64,000 nt of DNA from Sutcliffiella horikoshii (GTDB taxonomy: Bacteria; Bacillota; Bacilli; Bacillales; Bacillaceae_I). Each line of letters begins with the position of its first letter. Positions within the stretch are counted from its first letter, which is position 1. This document shows positions 1 through 8,708 of the stretch, piece after piece. Location: contig NZ_RXZI01000003.1 in the NCBI RefSeq assembly GCF_021991925.1, forward strand, positions 372,001 to 436,000, written 5' to 3'. Below the pieces are notes generated by a model, which made no database searches, had not been told where the DNA came from, and saw only the letters and a list, made by a program, of their open reading frames with translations. Both the position numbers and the translations under genes were made by a program.

Positions 1-1959
1 TTTAAACAAGCAAAAGAAAACGGATATTCTGTTATCATTACTGTCGACACAGGTATCTCTGCCCTTCATGAAGCAGAAGTGGCAAAAGAACTAGGCATCG
101 ACTTGATCATCACTGATCACCACGAGCCTGGCCCGGAATTGCCAAGTGCTTATGCGATTATTCATCCTAAGAAAGAGACCTGTTCCTATCCATTTGATGA
201 CCTGGCTGGTGTTGGTGTTGCCTATAAAGTTGCACATGCTTTGCTTGGGAAAAACCCAGAACACCTCCTGGATGTGGCTGCAATTGGAACCATTGCAGAC
301 TTGGTCCCATTAGTGGGGGAGAACAGACTGCTCGCGTCTAAAGGAATTAAAAAGATGCAACAGACCACCAGAGTCGGACTGAAGGCACTACTTCAAAAGT
401 GCGGCGTCGAGTTGCATACGGTAACGGAAGAGACGGTAGGATTTTCCATCGGGCCGAGAATCAATGCGGTAGGGCGACTGGATAATGCAGATCCAGCTGT
501 ACATTTGCTGATGACGGACGATGCAGAAGAAGCCAAAATGCTTGCAGAAGAAATGGAAAGCTACAACAAAGAAAGGCAGCAAATAGTGACCGGTATTACG
601 GAAGAAGCAATTCGACAGGTGGAAGAAAAATACCCACCCCACGAAAACAGCTTCATCATCGTAGAAGGCCATGATTGGAATGCCGGAGTTATCGGAATTG
701 TGGCATCACGCCTTGTCGACCGATTCTATAGGCCGACCATCGTACTGAGCCTTGACGAGGAAAAAGGACTGGCAAAGGGATCGGCACGTTCGATTGTAGG
801 CTTTGATCTTTTTGAGAACCTTTCAGAGTGTAGGGATATCCTTCCACACTTTGGCGGTCACCCGATGGCAGCCGGTATGACGTTGAAAATGGAAGATGTG
901 CAAGAGCTAAGACAAAGAATGAATAAAAAGGCATCTGAAATTTTATCCGAAGAGGATTATATTCCAATTTCTGAAGTGGACATGGAGTGCAGAGTGGACG
1001 AGGTAACATTGGAAACGATTGAGCAGCTAGAGATGCTTGCTCCATTTGGTGTGTCCAACCCCAAACCAAAAGTGCTTGTCAAAGGTGTGCTTCCACAGCA
1101 GATCCGTCAGATTGGAAATAAAAGCAATCACTTGAAGCTTGTCATTGAACAGGAAGGAAGCGCCCTTGATTGTGTGGGATTCGGGTTCGGGGAAATTTAC
1201 CATCACGTCTCACCGGGAGCATCGCTTGATGTGCTCGGGGAGCTTTCCATCAATGAATGGAATAATTTCCGCAAGCCGCAACTTTTTCTGAAAGATATCA
1301 GAGTGACAGATTGGCAGCTATTTGATATCCGTTCTATTAAACAGCTTAACCAGACATTAGCAGGTATAGATAAAGAGAAACTTCACATCCTATATTTCAA
1401 TGAAAGAACGTTGGATGACGTGATGCTCCAAGCGGAACTGCGTCCGTTTGCCACCCATATAAATGGGGATGCCACACCGGATATAACAGGGAAATTCGTA
1501 GTCATTTTAGATATCCCGGCTGAGGAAGCATGGCTTTCCAGTCTGTTGGAGAAAGCCGCACCAGAGAGAATCTATGCCTCATTCTATCAAAAAGAGAATC
1601 ATTTTTTCTCTACCATCCCAACAAGGGAGCACTTCAAATGGTTCTATGCCCTATTATCCAAAAAAGGGTCGTTTGATTTAAACAAGCATGCTGAAGATAT
1701 CGCCAAACACCGTGGATGGTCAAAAGAAACGGTAGATTTTATATCGCAGGTGTTTTTTGACTTAGAATTTGTTACAATAGACAAGGGTTTTATCGCATTA
1801 AACCATGCAGCGAAAAAACGAGACTTTGAAGAGTCTCCCACTTATCGTAAAAAGCAACAGCAAGTGATGCTTGAAAACTTGTTTTTATATTCATCATATA
1901 AACAATTAAAAGCGTGGTTTGATCAGCATCTAACCAAGCAATGCACTGTTCATTCATAG
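1..1959 (+). CDS. recJ: RecJ single-stranded-DNA 5'-3' exonuclease, 5' end missing
   Basis: Open reading frame enters from the left edge in frame 1; 652 residues are visible, so roughly the first 130 residues of the usual Bacillus RecJ lie outside. The DHH phosphoesterase signature is present: VDTG at visible residues 15-18 and TDHHEPG near residue 40. A GRLDNADP stretch and a GGHPMAAGM motif (DHHA1 region, near residue 285) follow. The long C-terminal part is typical of the Bacillus/Geobacillus type rather than the shorter E. coli protein. RecJ degrades single-stranded DNA 5'-3' in recombination and excision repair. apt starts 14 bases after the stop, which suggests cotranscription. Family assignment is firm; only the start is unknown. 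Confidence 0.96.
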   Translation, partial: FKQAKENGYSVIITVDTGISALHEAEVAKELGIDLIITDHHEPGPELPSAYAIIHPKKETCSYPFDDLAGVGVAYKVAHALLGKNPEHLLDVAAIGTIADLVPLVGENRLLASKGIKKMQQTTRVGLKALLQKCGVELHTVTEETVGFSIGPRINAVGRLDNADPAVHLLMTDDAEEAKMLAEEMESYNKERQQIVTGITEEAIRQVEEKYPPHENSFIIVEGHDWNAGVIGIVASRLVDRFYRPTIVLSLDEEKGLAKGSARSIVGFDLFENLSECRDILPHFGGHPMAAGMTLKMEDVQELRQRMNKKASEILSEEDYIPISEVDMECRVDEVTLETIEQLEMLAPFGVSNPKPKVLVKGVLPQQIRQIGNKSNHLKLVIEQEGSALDCVGFGFGEIYHHVSPGASLDVLGELSINEWNNFRKPQLFLKDIRVTDWQLFDIRSIKQLNQTLAGIDKEKLHILYFNERTLDDVMLQAELRPFATHINGDATPDITGKFVVILDIPAEEAWLSSLLEKAAPERIYASFYQKENHFFSTIPTREHFKWFYALLSKKGSFDLNKHAEDIAKHRGWSKETVDFISQVFFDLEFVTIDKGFIALNHAAKKRDFEESPTYRKKQQQVMLENLFLYSSYKQLKAWFDQHLTKQCTVHS

Positions 1960-1973
1960 GAGGAAAATAGAAG

Positions 1974-2486
1974 ATGGATTTAAAGAAATTCGTAACAATC
2001 GTTCCTGATTGGCCAAAACCTGGAATTCAGTTCAAGGATATTACAACGTTGATGGATAATGGAGACGCATACCGTTATGCAACAGACCAAATCGTTGAAT
2101 ATGCTCGTGATAAAGAAGTAGATTTAATTGTTGGACCGGAAGCGCGTGGATTTATCATCGGTTGTCCGGTTGCGTATTCTCTTGGAGTTGGTTTTGCGCC
2201 GGTTCGTAAAGAAGGAAAACTTCCACGTGAAGTAGCACGTGTGGAATACGGATTGGAGTACGGAAAAGATGTACTGACCATCCATAAGGATGCAATCAAG
2301 CCAGGACAACGTGTATTGATCACAGACGACCTTCTTGCGACAGGCGGAACGATTGAAGCGACAATCAAGCTTGTAGAAGAGCTTGGAGGAGTGGTTGCAG
2401 GAATTGCCTTCCTCATTGAGTTATCCTACCTGGATGGCCGTGACAAGCTGGACGGATTTGATATCCTGACATTGATGAAGTACTAA
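1974..2486 (+). CDS. apt: adenine phosphoribosyltransferase
   Basis: 170 residues, the normal length for this enzyme, which makes AMP from adenine and PRPP in purine salvage. The PRPP-binding motif [13 protein letters not shown] is at residues 114-126, and GPEARGF near residue 54 matches the Apt substrate region. A good ribosome binding site (aggagg) precedes the ATG. It follows recJ by 14 bases and is followed by a strong intrinsic terminator at 2497-2533, which separates it from relA. The recJ-apt-relA order is the B. subtilis order. Confidence 0.97.
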   Translation: MDLKKFVTIVPDWPKPGIQFKDITTLMDNGDAYRYATDQIVEYARDKEVDLIVGPEARGFIIGCPVAYSLGVGFAPVRKEGKLPREVARVEYGLEYGKDVLTIHKDAIKPGQRVLITDDLLATGGTIEATIKLVEELGGVVAGIAFLIELSYLDGRDKLDGFDILTLMKY

Positions 2487-2496
2487 GGTAGTAATG

Positions 2497-2533
2497 AAAA
2501 GAACTAGAGCAACGTGATTGCTCTAGTTCTTTT
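2497..2533 (+). terminator. intrinsic terminator after apt
   Basis: Near-perfect hairpin AAAAGAACTAGAGCAA / TTGCTCTAGTTCTTTT with a 5-base loop, 10 bases after the apt stop, ending in a T-rich tail. Confidence 0.9.
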
Positions 2534-2926
2534 GTATATAGTCTCTTTTCTTAAAGATTGTTGCTTTTCTCTAGTGAAAAGTCGAAAAAGCAACCCAGTT
2601 TACGTATACAGTCTTTATATATGATGTAAATTACCCAGTACTGTTTTTAGGTAGAATCAATATGATGTTATAATAGGTAAAAAGGCTTCTATTTTTAGAA
2701 AAGTATTTTTTTTACACTAATTCCTGAAAAATCTGTCGACAAATCTTTATTTTTCCCTCATAATCTCTTTACATCTACGTAAAATTTCACGATAATAATA
2801 ACAATATACTTTTTCGTTCTATCCAAGTAAAGAACGAAAGAATCTTGACCATAATGATAAAATTAACAAGACTACCATAGCGCGTGCGCTTTTTAATAGT
2901 TTTTTCAAATAAAAGAAGTCAAAAAG
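2534..2926 (+). other. AT-rich region upstream of relA
   Basis: About 390 bases without a gene. It starts with a short dispersed motif (2541-2564, second copy at 12080-12103) that leads into a GTTGCTTTT / AAAAGCAAC dyad (2560-2597). A second 9 bp dyad, TTTCGTTCT / AGAACGAAA, is at 2812-2839. A TTGACC box at 2845-2850 could be a -35 element but I see no good -10 at the right spacing. The relA promoter must lie here; I cannot place it. Confidence 0.5.
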
Positions 2927-2938
2927 GTGAGTAGAAAT

Positions 2939-5137
2939 ATGGCAAATGAGCAAGTATTAACTGCAGACCAGGTGATTGATAATGCGAGGCGCTATTTAAA
3001 GGGTGAGGACATCGCCTTTTTGGAAAGAGCATATGAGTTTGCCAAAAACGCTCATGCAGAACAGTATCGAAAATCCGGTGAGCCTTATATCATACATCCC
3101 ATACAGGTCGCAGGAATCCTTGTGGACCTTGATCTAGATCCATCCACCATTGCGGCTGGGTTTCTTCATGATGTTGTAGAGGATACATCTGTTTCTCTTG
3201 AGGAGATCAAGGAAGCCTTCAATGCGGAAGTGGCAATGCTTGTGGACGGTGTAACAAAGCTCGGGAAAATTAAGTATAAGTCCCAAGAGGAACAACAAGC
3301 AGAAAATCACCGTAAAATGTTTGTGGCAATGGCCCAAGATATCCGTGTCATTTTGATCAAGCTCGCTGACCGTCTTCATAATATGAGGACCTTAAAGCAT
3401 CTTCCACAAGAAAAGCAACGCCGTATCTCTAACGAAACCCTTGAAATATTTGCGCCACTTGCCCACCGTTTGGGTATCAGTAAAATAAAGTGGGAGCTTG
3501 AGGATACTGCTTTACGCTATTTAAACCCACAGCAATATTACCGTATCGTCAACCTGATGAAACGCAAACGTGCTGAACGTGAGCAATATATTTCAGAAGT
3601 GATGAATGAAGTGAACGACCGTCTGGAAGAAGTTGAAATCACTGCGGAGCTGTCCGGACGTCCAAAGCACATTTATAGCATCTATCGTAAAATGGCTAAA
3701 CAAAACAAACAGTTTAGCGAAATTTACGATTTATTAGCCGTGCGCATCATTGTTAACAGTATCAAAGACTGTTATGCGGTTCTTGGAATCATTCATACAT
3801 GTTGGAAACCGATGCCTGGCCGCTTCAAAGATTATATTGCCATGCCAAAGCCTAATATGTATCAGTCCCTGCATACAACTGTGATCGGACCAAAGGGAGA
3901 CCCGTTAGAAGTGCAGATCCGCACAAGCGATATGCACCAGATCGCAGAGTACGGGATTGCTGCGCACTGGGCGTACAAGGAAGACAAAGAAGCTGATGAC
4001 CGTGCTTCCTTCGAAGAGAAGTTGACATGGTTCCGTGAAATCTTGGAGTGGCAGAATGACGCAACCAATGCGGAAGAATTCATGGAATCCCTGAAAATTG
4101 ATCTATTCTCCGATATGGTTTTTGTATTTACACCTAAAGGGGATGTCATCGAACTTCCTTCCGGATCTGTACCAATCGACTTTTCCTACCGTATCCATTC
4201 GGAAATCGGGAATAAAACAATTGGTGCGAAAGTGAACGGTAAAATGGTGACCCTGGATTATAAATTAAAAACAGGGGACATCATCGAAATCCTGACGTCC
4301 AAGCATTCTTATGGACCGAGTCAGGACTGGTTGAAGCTTGCACAGACTTCCCAAGCGAAAAACAGGATCCGACAGTTCTTCAAAAAGCAACGCCGTGAAG
4401 AAAATGTGGAAAAGGGCCGCGATCTAGTTGAAAAAGAAATCAAAGGAATGGACTTTGATCTGAAGGAAATCCTGAATGCCGAAAACATCAACCGCGTTTC
4501 GGAAAAATTCAACTTCATGTCAGCGGAAGACATGTTTGCTGCAGTAGGGTATAACGGAATCACCGCTCTTCAAGTAGCAAACCGTCTGACAGAAAAACAG
4601 AGACGTCAGCGTGACAAGGAACAACAAATAACAGATATTACCGAAAATGCCGAGAAGAAGAAAACAGCGCCGGTAAAGAAGAGAAAAGACGCAGGTGTCG
4701 TCGTTCAAGGGATCGACAGCTTGCTTGTCCGACTTTCCAAGTGCTGTAATCCTGTTCCTGGAGATGACATCGTTGGCTTCATCACAAGAGGCCGTGGCGT
4801 TTCCGTCCATCGTGCCGACTGTGCAAACGTGGAAGCAGAGGGGACAAACGACCGCCTCATTGATGTAGACTGGGAAAGTGATGTTAAAGATAATCGCGAA
4901 TACAACGTAGAAATTGAAATTACAGGTTACGACCGCCGCGGATTATTGAATGAGGTGCTACAGGCTGTAAATGAGACAAAGACCGATATTACCGCGGTGT
5001 CAGGCCGTTCGGACCGAAACAAGATGGCGACCATCCATATGGCCATTGCCATTCATAATATCAACCATCTTCAAAAAGTGGTAGATCGGATCAAACAGAT
5101 CTCCGATATATATGCGGTCCGTCGAATAATGCAGTAA
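2939..5137 (+). CDS. relA: bifunctional (p)ppGpp synthetase/hydrolase
   Basis: 732 residues from the ATG at 2939 (MANEQVLTA); an in-frame GTG 12 bases earlier overlaps the ribosome binding site aaaaggtga and is not preferred. The HD hydrolase domain is intact (HDVVED, residues 77-82). The synthetase domain carries RFKDYIA and PNMYQSLHTTV near residue 300. A TGS domain (about 395-455), a Cys-containing stretch KCCNPVPGDDI and a C-terminal ACT domain follow. The domain order is that of long RSH proteins, which bind stalled ribosomes and set (p)ppGpp levels. The intact HD motif means both synthesis and hydrolysis are expected. dtd follows 15 bases later, probably in the same transcript. Confidence 0.97.
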   Translation: MANEQVLTADQVIDNARRYLKGEDIAFLERAYEFAKNAHAEQYRKSGEPYIIHPIQVAGILVDLDLDPSTIAAGFLHDVVEDTSVSLEEIKEAFNAEVAMLVDGVTKLGKIKYKSQEEQQAENHRKMFVAMAQDIRVILIKLADRLHNMRTLKHLPQEKQRRISNETLEIFAPLAHRLGISKIKWELEDTALRYLNPQQYYRIVNLMKRKRAEREQYISEVMNEVNDRLEEVEITAELSGRPKHIYSIYRKMAKQNKQFSEIYDLLAVRIIVNSIKDCYAVLGIIHTCWKPMPGRFKDYIAMPKPNMYQSLHTTVIGPKGDPLEVQIRTSDMHQIAEYGIAAHWAYKEDKEADDRASFEEKLTWFREILEWQNDATNAEEFMESLKIDLFSDMVFVFTPKGDVIELPSGSVPIDFSYRIHSEIGNKTIGAKVNGKMVTLDYKLKTGDIIEILTSKHSYGPSQDWLKLAQTSQAKNRIRQFFKKQRREENVEKGRDLVEKEIKGMDFDLKEILNAENINRVSEKFNFMSAEDMFAAVGYNGITALQVANRLTEKQRRQRDKEQQITDITENAEKKKTAPVKKRKDAGVVVQGIDSLLVRLSKCCNPVPGDDIVGFITRGRGVSVHRADCANVEAEGTNDRLIDVDWESDVKDNREYNVEIEITGYDRRGLLNEVLQAVNETKTDITAVSGRSDRNKMATIHMAIAIHNINHLQKVVDRIKQISDIYAVRRIMQ

Positions 5138-5152
5138 GAGAGGTTTATTGAT

Positions 5153-5593
5153 ATGAGAGTGGTTTTACAGAGAGCGAAAAGAGCCGAAGTTCGTGTCGAA
5201 GGTGAGGTCGTCGGGAAAATCGATCATGGATTGATGCTTCTAGTCGGAGTTACACATGAGGATTCCCATGAAGATGCAGCCTATGTTGCCGAAAAGGTGG
5301 CCAACCTGCGTATTTTTGAGGATGATCAGGACAAAATGAATCTGTCCTTGCTGGATGTGGAAGGACAGGTCCTTTCCGTATCCCAGTTCACCTTATATGG
5401 AGACTGCCGCAAAGGCCGCCGTCCCAACTTTATGGAGGCTGCCAAGCCAGACCATGCAGAAACCATCTATGAAGCGTTTAACGAAGCGTTGCGCAATAAA
5501 GGCGTGAAAGTGGAAACCGGCCAGTTCGGTGCGATGATGGACGTGGATTTTGTAAATGATGGACCGGTGACGTTGATTGTCGAGAGTAAATAA
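5153..5593 (+). CDS. dtd: D-aminoacyl-tRNA deacylase
   Basis: 146 residues, standard DTD length. It removes D-amino acids mischarged on tRNA. The two family signatures are visible: SQFTLYG at residues 77-83 and a C-terminal NDGPVT at about 136-141, which form the chiral-proofreading site across the dimer. It starts 15 bases after relA with the site agaggttt before the ATG. An imperfect but long terminator hairpin follows at 5600-5646. Confidence 0.97.
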   Translation: MRVVLQRAKRAEVRVEGEVVGKIDHGLMLLVGVTHEDSHEDAAYVAEKVANLRIFEDDQDKMNLSLLDVEGQVLSVSQFTLYGDCRKGRRPNFMEAAKPDHAETIYEAFNEALRNKGVKVETGQFGAMMDVDFVNDGPVTLIVESK

Positions 5594-5599
5594 TTTGTG

Positions 5600-5646
5600 A
5601 AGCTGGTTGCATGCCTTTATTTAAAGGTGTGTGGCCGGCTTTTTTT
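5600..5646 (+). terminator. intrinsic terminator after dtd
   Basis: AAGCTGG...CCTTTA / TAAAGG...CCGGCTT stem with an internal mismatch region, then seven T residues. It closes the relA-dtd unit. Confidence 0.8.
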
Positions 5647-5718
5647 GTGGGTTGGGGTGTGGCTGTTTGTAGGTGTGGGGAGGGGGCTTCTCTTACTGGT
5701 GGTCAAATTGTACCATTG

Positions 5719-5811
5719 TCACAATAATGGCTGGAAAAGTTACAATAAGCTCTGAAAAAGTCACAATAACCTACACAAAAGTCACAATAACCAATTAAAT
5801 AATCACAATAA
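5719..5811. repeat. five TCACAATAA boxes at an exact 21 bp period
   Basis: TCACAATAA (once TTACAATAA) starts at 5719, 5740, 5761, 5782 and 5803, so every step is 21 bases. Most spacers end in AAAAG and are otherwise variable. It lies in the gap between the dtd terminator and the yrvJ terminator. No open reading frame is maintained, because each box contains TAA in one frame. Confidence 0.85.
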
Positions 5812-5833
5812 CATAAAACCTCTTGCCATTAAC

Positions 5834-5862
5834 AAAAAAAGAGGACCTCAATTAGGTCCTCT
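5834..5862 (-). terminator. distal terminator hairpin of yrvJ
   Basis: GAGGACCT / AGGTCCTC hairpin (5841-5862). On the minus strand it is followed by a run of T (AAAAAAA at 5834-5840 on the plus strand), so it terminates the leftward yrvJ transcript. A second copy of the same stem sits at 6055-6079, on the other side of the dispersed element. Confidence 0.8.
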
Positions 5863-5883
5863 CTGACTGTAGTTAGTTACCAA

Positions 5884-6020
5884 TTGAAAAAGTTTATCTC
5901 CGTTGCAGGAGCTTCGCTTTCCACGGGCGGTCCGGAAGCCTCCTCGGGCTACGCCCTGCGGGGTCTTCCCTGTCCCTTCCTCCCGCAGGAGTCTCCGCTC
6001 CTTCCACTGCGATCAACTAG
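5884..6020 (-). repeat. dispersed GC-rich intergenic element, copy 1
   Basis: About 137 bases in reverse orientation: CTTCGCTTTCCACGGGCGGT, GCCTCCTCGGGC, GGGGTCTTCCC and CCTCCCGCAGGAGTCT blocks, ending GATCAACTA. These blocks recur in 12 other gaps of the window. Short open frames inside it (for example 5903-6118) are repeat-derived and not genes. This copy lies between two matching hairpins (5841-5862 and 6055-6079). Confidence 0.9.
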
Positions 6021-6054
6021 AGATTCAATCATTTATGAACTTTGTCTACTCACT

Positions 6055-6079
6055 AAGAGGACCTCAAAAAGGTCCTCTT
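6055..6079 (-). terminator. proximal hairpin after yrvJ, copy lacking a T-tract
   Basis: AAGAGGACCT / AGGTCCTCTT stem directly after the yrvJ stop (minus strand). It carries the same stem sequence as 5841-5862 but has no T-run on the downstream side, so it is probably a weak terminator or the remnant of a duplication. Confidence 0.65.
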
Positions 6080-6081
6080 AA

Positions 6082-7857
6082 TCAGTTCCCCCTAAAATAT
6101 TGTGCCAATCCCTGGTAGATGGCAGTGGAGGCTCTTTCTTGAAAATCCCCGGAGATTACCGTTAATTCCTCTCCTCGGTTGCTGATATAACCTAATTCCA
6201 AAAGCAAGGAGGGTTGCATGCTTTCTCTCAATACTAGGTAGTTCTCCTGGCGAACGTTACGGTCACGCAGGTTGGTGAACTGGATGAGAGAAGAATGCAC
6301 ACTGTCGGCGAGCGTTTTATCGGAATGACTATAGTAGAATGTGGTGGTACCTGTGACACTACTATCGTCAATGCTATCGTAATGCACGCTGATAAAAGCA
6401 TCTGCACGGTGATAATTGGCCATTTGAGGCCTTGCCTGAAGTGGGACGGATGTGTCGTGCTGCCTTGTCATGTACACGGTCGCTCCAGCAGCTCTTAACT
6501 TATCCTGCAACAGCAAGGAGGTTCTAAGTGTTAAATCTTTCTCTAGCGTTCCTTGCACACCTATTGCCCCAACATCTCTACCGCCATGCCCAGGATCAAT
6601 TACGATCACCTTGCTTGACAGGTATTGTTCTGCACCTGCCCTTGCAATATTAGGCGTGCTACCTTTTGTGGCGACAATCCAACCGGCAACATATGCTTCT
6701 GAGCCATCTTTTAGCTTTATTTTATACCAGTTGTCTTCTACGCCGACAATTGAAAATTCCTCCCCTTCATTTGCCCGCAAAACTACGTTGGCATTAGTGG
6801 AAGGCGCATTTCGAATATTAGTGCCATCGTCAACGATTACGATTGTCCCTTCGTTGCTTGTGGGCGGAGCGGGATTAGAAACGCCACTTCGCTCCAGAAA
6901 CCAGCCTGCGATCCAGCCAGTTTCCCCGTTGCCGTATTCAATTTCACACCAATTATTTTTTTCGTTGATAATTGTTACTGCCGTTCCTTGCGAAAGTTGC
7001 TCCAATACTTTTCCATTGAGTGATGGTTCGCTCCGCACATTCAGTGCGGAAACTTTGATGGTTGCACCAGTTTTAGGTGCGTTCCTTCCTTGGCCTCCCG
7101 CACCAGATGTCCCAATCGTTGCATAATCCCTGTGAATCCAGCCCACGGTGCCATCATAAGAAATGTTCAACCAATCTCCTCGAATTGCCAGTACAGCCAC
7201 CTGTTGTCCATTCGATAACGACCCAAGCACCTCACTTTGGGTGGAAGGCTCGCTTCGGATGTTCAGGCCGTCTGTTGTAATGACGGCAACCTGCCCATTG
7301 GCATCTTCCGCTGCCTCCTCAGGCTGTTCAGCAGTTTCTTCTTTCTTTTTGGCTAGGATGGTAACGTACTCTTTGGCAACCCATCCTTGCACACCGTCAA
7401 AATGAACCTTTACCCAGTTTTCATTTTCTTCAAGATATTGGACAGTGGAAGAGGAAGAATGAAGATAGCCGACCACGGAAAAATTAGTTCCGGGACCTGA
7501 CCTCATCCTCAGATCGTCTGTCAATACTTTTACAGTGGCATCACTTGCCGCCCTTGAAGCGGTGGAACGTGCTCCTTGGCTGCTTTCTGTTACAAGGAAT
7601 GAAGCCACCCATCCGGCCTTGGTTGAAGTAACTTGTATCTTCAGCCATTCCCCTTGGTTGTCCACAACTGGATAGGATTCTCCTCTTTGGACTTTTGAAA
7701 TGATGACCCCGTCCGCGTCGGGGGTTTCTCGGACATTCAATACGTCGGTCGCAACCACGACGGTCCTATTGGCCTCTGCGGGTGAAGCATCCACAAAGGA
7801 AAAGATGGTAGTAAATAATAATAGTGCAGTAAGAAAAATAGGTAAATTATGACGCAA
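6082..7857 (-). CDS. yrvJ: secreted N-acetylmuramoyl-L-alanine amidase with SH3b repeats
   Basis: 591 residues. The start is TTG at 7857 with aaggagg seven bases upstream. A signal peptide covers about residues 1-28. Five bacterial SH3 (SH3b) repeats follow, each with the NVR-P-------V pattern, then a C-terminal Amidase_3 domain: IDPGHGGRDVGA, SVHYDS and LLELGYISN carry the zinc ligands and catalytic Glu. The product should bind peptidoglycan through the SH3b repeats and cut the lactyl-amide bond of stem peptides. It sits between dtd and hisS, the position of yrvJ in B. subtilis. It is convergent with dtd, and its terminator region carries a dispersed element between two hairpins. Confidence 0.93.
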   Translation of the reverse strand: MRHNLPIFLTALLLFTTIFSFVDASPAEANRTVVVATDVLNVRETPDADGVIISKVQRGESYPVVDNQGEWLKIQVTSTKAGWVASFLVTESSQGARSTASRAASDATVKVLTDDLRMRSGPGTNFSVVGYLHSSSSTVQYLEENENWVKVHFDGVQGWVAKEYVTILAKKKEETAEQPEEAAEDANGQVAVITTDGLNIRSEPSTQSEVLGSLSNGQQVAVLAIRGDWLNISYDGTVGWIHRDYATIGTSGAGGQGRNAPKTGATIKVSALNVRSEPSLNGKVLEQLSQGTAVTIINEKNNWCEIEYGNGETGWIAGWFLERSGVSNPAPPTSNEGTIVIVDDGTNIRNAPSTNANVVLRANEGEEFSIVGVEDNWYKIKLKDGSEAYVAGWIVATKGSTPNIARAGAEQYLSSKVIVIDPGHGGRDVGAIGVQGTLEKDLTLRTSLLLQDKLRAAGATVYMTRQHDTSVPLQARPQMANYHRADAFISVHYDSIDDSSVTGTTTFYYSHSDKTLADSVHSSLIQFTNLRDRNVRQENYLVLRESMQPSLLLELGYISNRGEELTVISGDFQERASTAIYQGLAQYFRGN

Positions 7858-7990
7858 TACTCGGCCTCCTTAAAGAAAGTTCAAACTTTCTTTTTCTACA
7901 AATGTGAAAAAAATTCCTGCTAAATCTGAAAGAAATAAGCAAAAAAGGGACAGGATAGATACTAGTGTAGCAAAAAAGGAGCGTAAAAAG

Positions 7991-8167
7991 ATGAAATTCA
8001 GCGATAAACATAACCGAGCATATGGTAGTAGAGATGTTTTTGGAGTAAGCTTTCATGATTTCATTGAAAAAGAGAAGGATTCCACCTATATGGAGCTTGC
8101 TTCGGAGTTCGGGATAACCATGCGCGATGTGAAGTCATTAAAAAAACAATTGAACCGAATTCAATAA
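7991..8167 (+). CDS. small conserved-position protein of unknown function (58 aa)
   Basis: The ATG at 7991 is preceded by aaaggag at good spacing. The frame stays open upstream to 7904, but that part overlaps the yrvJ promoter side and lacks a ribosome site. The C-terminal half (YMELASEFGITMRDVKSLKK) looks like a helix-turn-helix recognition unit. The location between yrvJ and hisS is that of B. subtilis yrzK, but I cannot confirm homology. Function unknown. Confidence 0.65.
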   Translation: MKFSDKHNRAYGSRDVFGVSFHDFIEKEKDSTYMELASEFGITMRDVKSLKKQLNRIQ

Positions 8168-8171
8168 AGCC

Positions 8172-8201
8172 TTGACAACTAGAATTGAAAGTATATATAC
8201 T
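8172..8201 (+). promoter_or_regulatory. sigma-A promoter of the hisS-aspS operon
   Basis: TTGACA (8172-8177), 18-base spacer, TATACT (8196-8201). It starts just after the stop of the preceding small gene; transcription is predicted to begin near 8208, at the 5' end of the T-box leader. Confidence 0.8.
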
Positions 8202-8207
8202 AGCAAG

Positions 8208-8582
8208 TATCTTACATAACAAACAGTCGCGTTAATGGACTAAAATACTAGATACCGATGATGGAGAACAGTAGTTGGGAACCACATGGAAAGAGAAGAA
8301 ATGCCCTGGGCTGAAAGCATTTCCCCTTGATGACCTAATGAATGAACACTCCGTAGGATCCGCTCTGAAAAAGCATTGCCAGTCAGCTGCATAGTTGTTT
8401 TAATTGCAGGCAGCACAATTGCTTTACTAGGAGATGGACGTTGCAGGCGTTAACTGCTTGAGTGGAAGTAACCGAAGGCACAAAGCAATTTTGAAATGCC
8501 TTTATACTTCAATTAGGGTGGCACCACGGGATCTATAACTCCCGTCCCTTGTTTAGAAATAAACAAGGGACGGGAGTTTTTT
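8208..8582 (+). promoter_or_regulatory. T-box leader of hisS-aspS (histidine)
   Basis: The conserved T-box AGGGTGGCACCACGGG is at 8515-8530. It is followed by a terminator with a long stem (8539-8576, CTCCCGTCCCTTGTTT / AAACAAGGGACGGGAG) and a T-run. The leader binds uncharged tRNA through a specifier codon and switches from terminator to antiterminator. The best specifier is CAC (His) at 8347-8349 in the typical GAA-codon context; another CAC is at 8283-8285. Both read histidine, in accord with hisS downstream. Confidence 0.92.
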
Positions 8583-8636
8583 GTATGGATAAAAGATAAA
8601 AGAGAAATTCTTTAATGGTGTAACGTATTAACGGAG

Positions 8637-8690
8637 AGGGGGTCAGACCCTCTTTACCACTTTAAATAACGAAAAGGGGTCTGACCCCCT
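8637..8690. repeat. 14 bp perfect inverted repeat next to the hisS ribosome binding site
   Basis: AGGGGGTCAGACCC (8637-8650) is the exact reverse complement of GGGTCTGACCCCCT (8677-8690), separated by 26 bases. The right arm ends two bases before the hisS Shine-Dalgarno aaaggagg (8693-8700). It lies downstream of the T-box terminator, so it is present in every readthrough hisS mRNA. Confidence 0.9.
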
Positions 8691-8708
8691 TTAAAGGAGG
8701 AACCGCGA

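Noticed and set aside
5719-5811. CRISPR array
   Set aside because: The period is only 21 bp and the repeat core 9 bp; no cas gene is present. It is not CRISPR-like.
5884-6118. Open frames of 65 and 71 codons over the GC-rich region
   Set aside because: They lie inside a dispersed repeat; the same peptide (CGVFPVPSS...) appears from the copy at 60757. No ribosome sites.
6452-7126. 224-codon plus-strand frame
   Set aside because: Shadow of the SH3b amidase gene, whose domains and signal peptide are clear on the minus strand.
8172-8582. Second Asp-specific T-box for aspS
   Set aside because: Only one T-box sequence and terminator were found; aspS follows hisS without a gap, so it shares the histidine leader.
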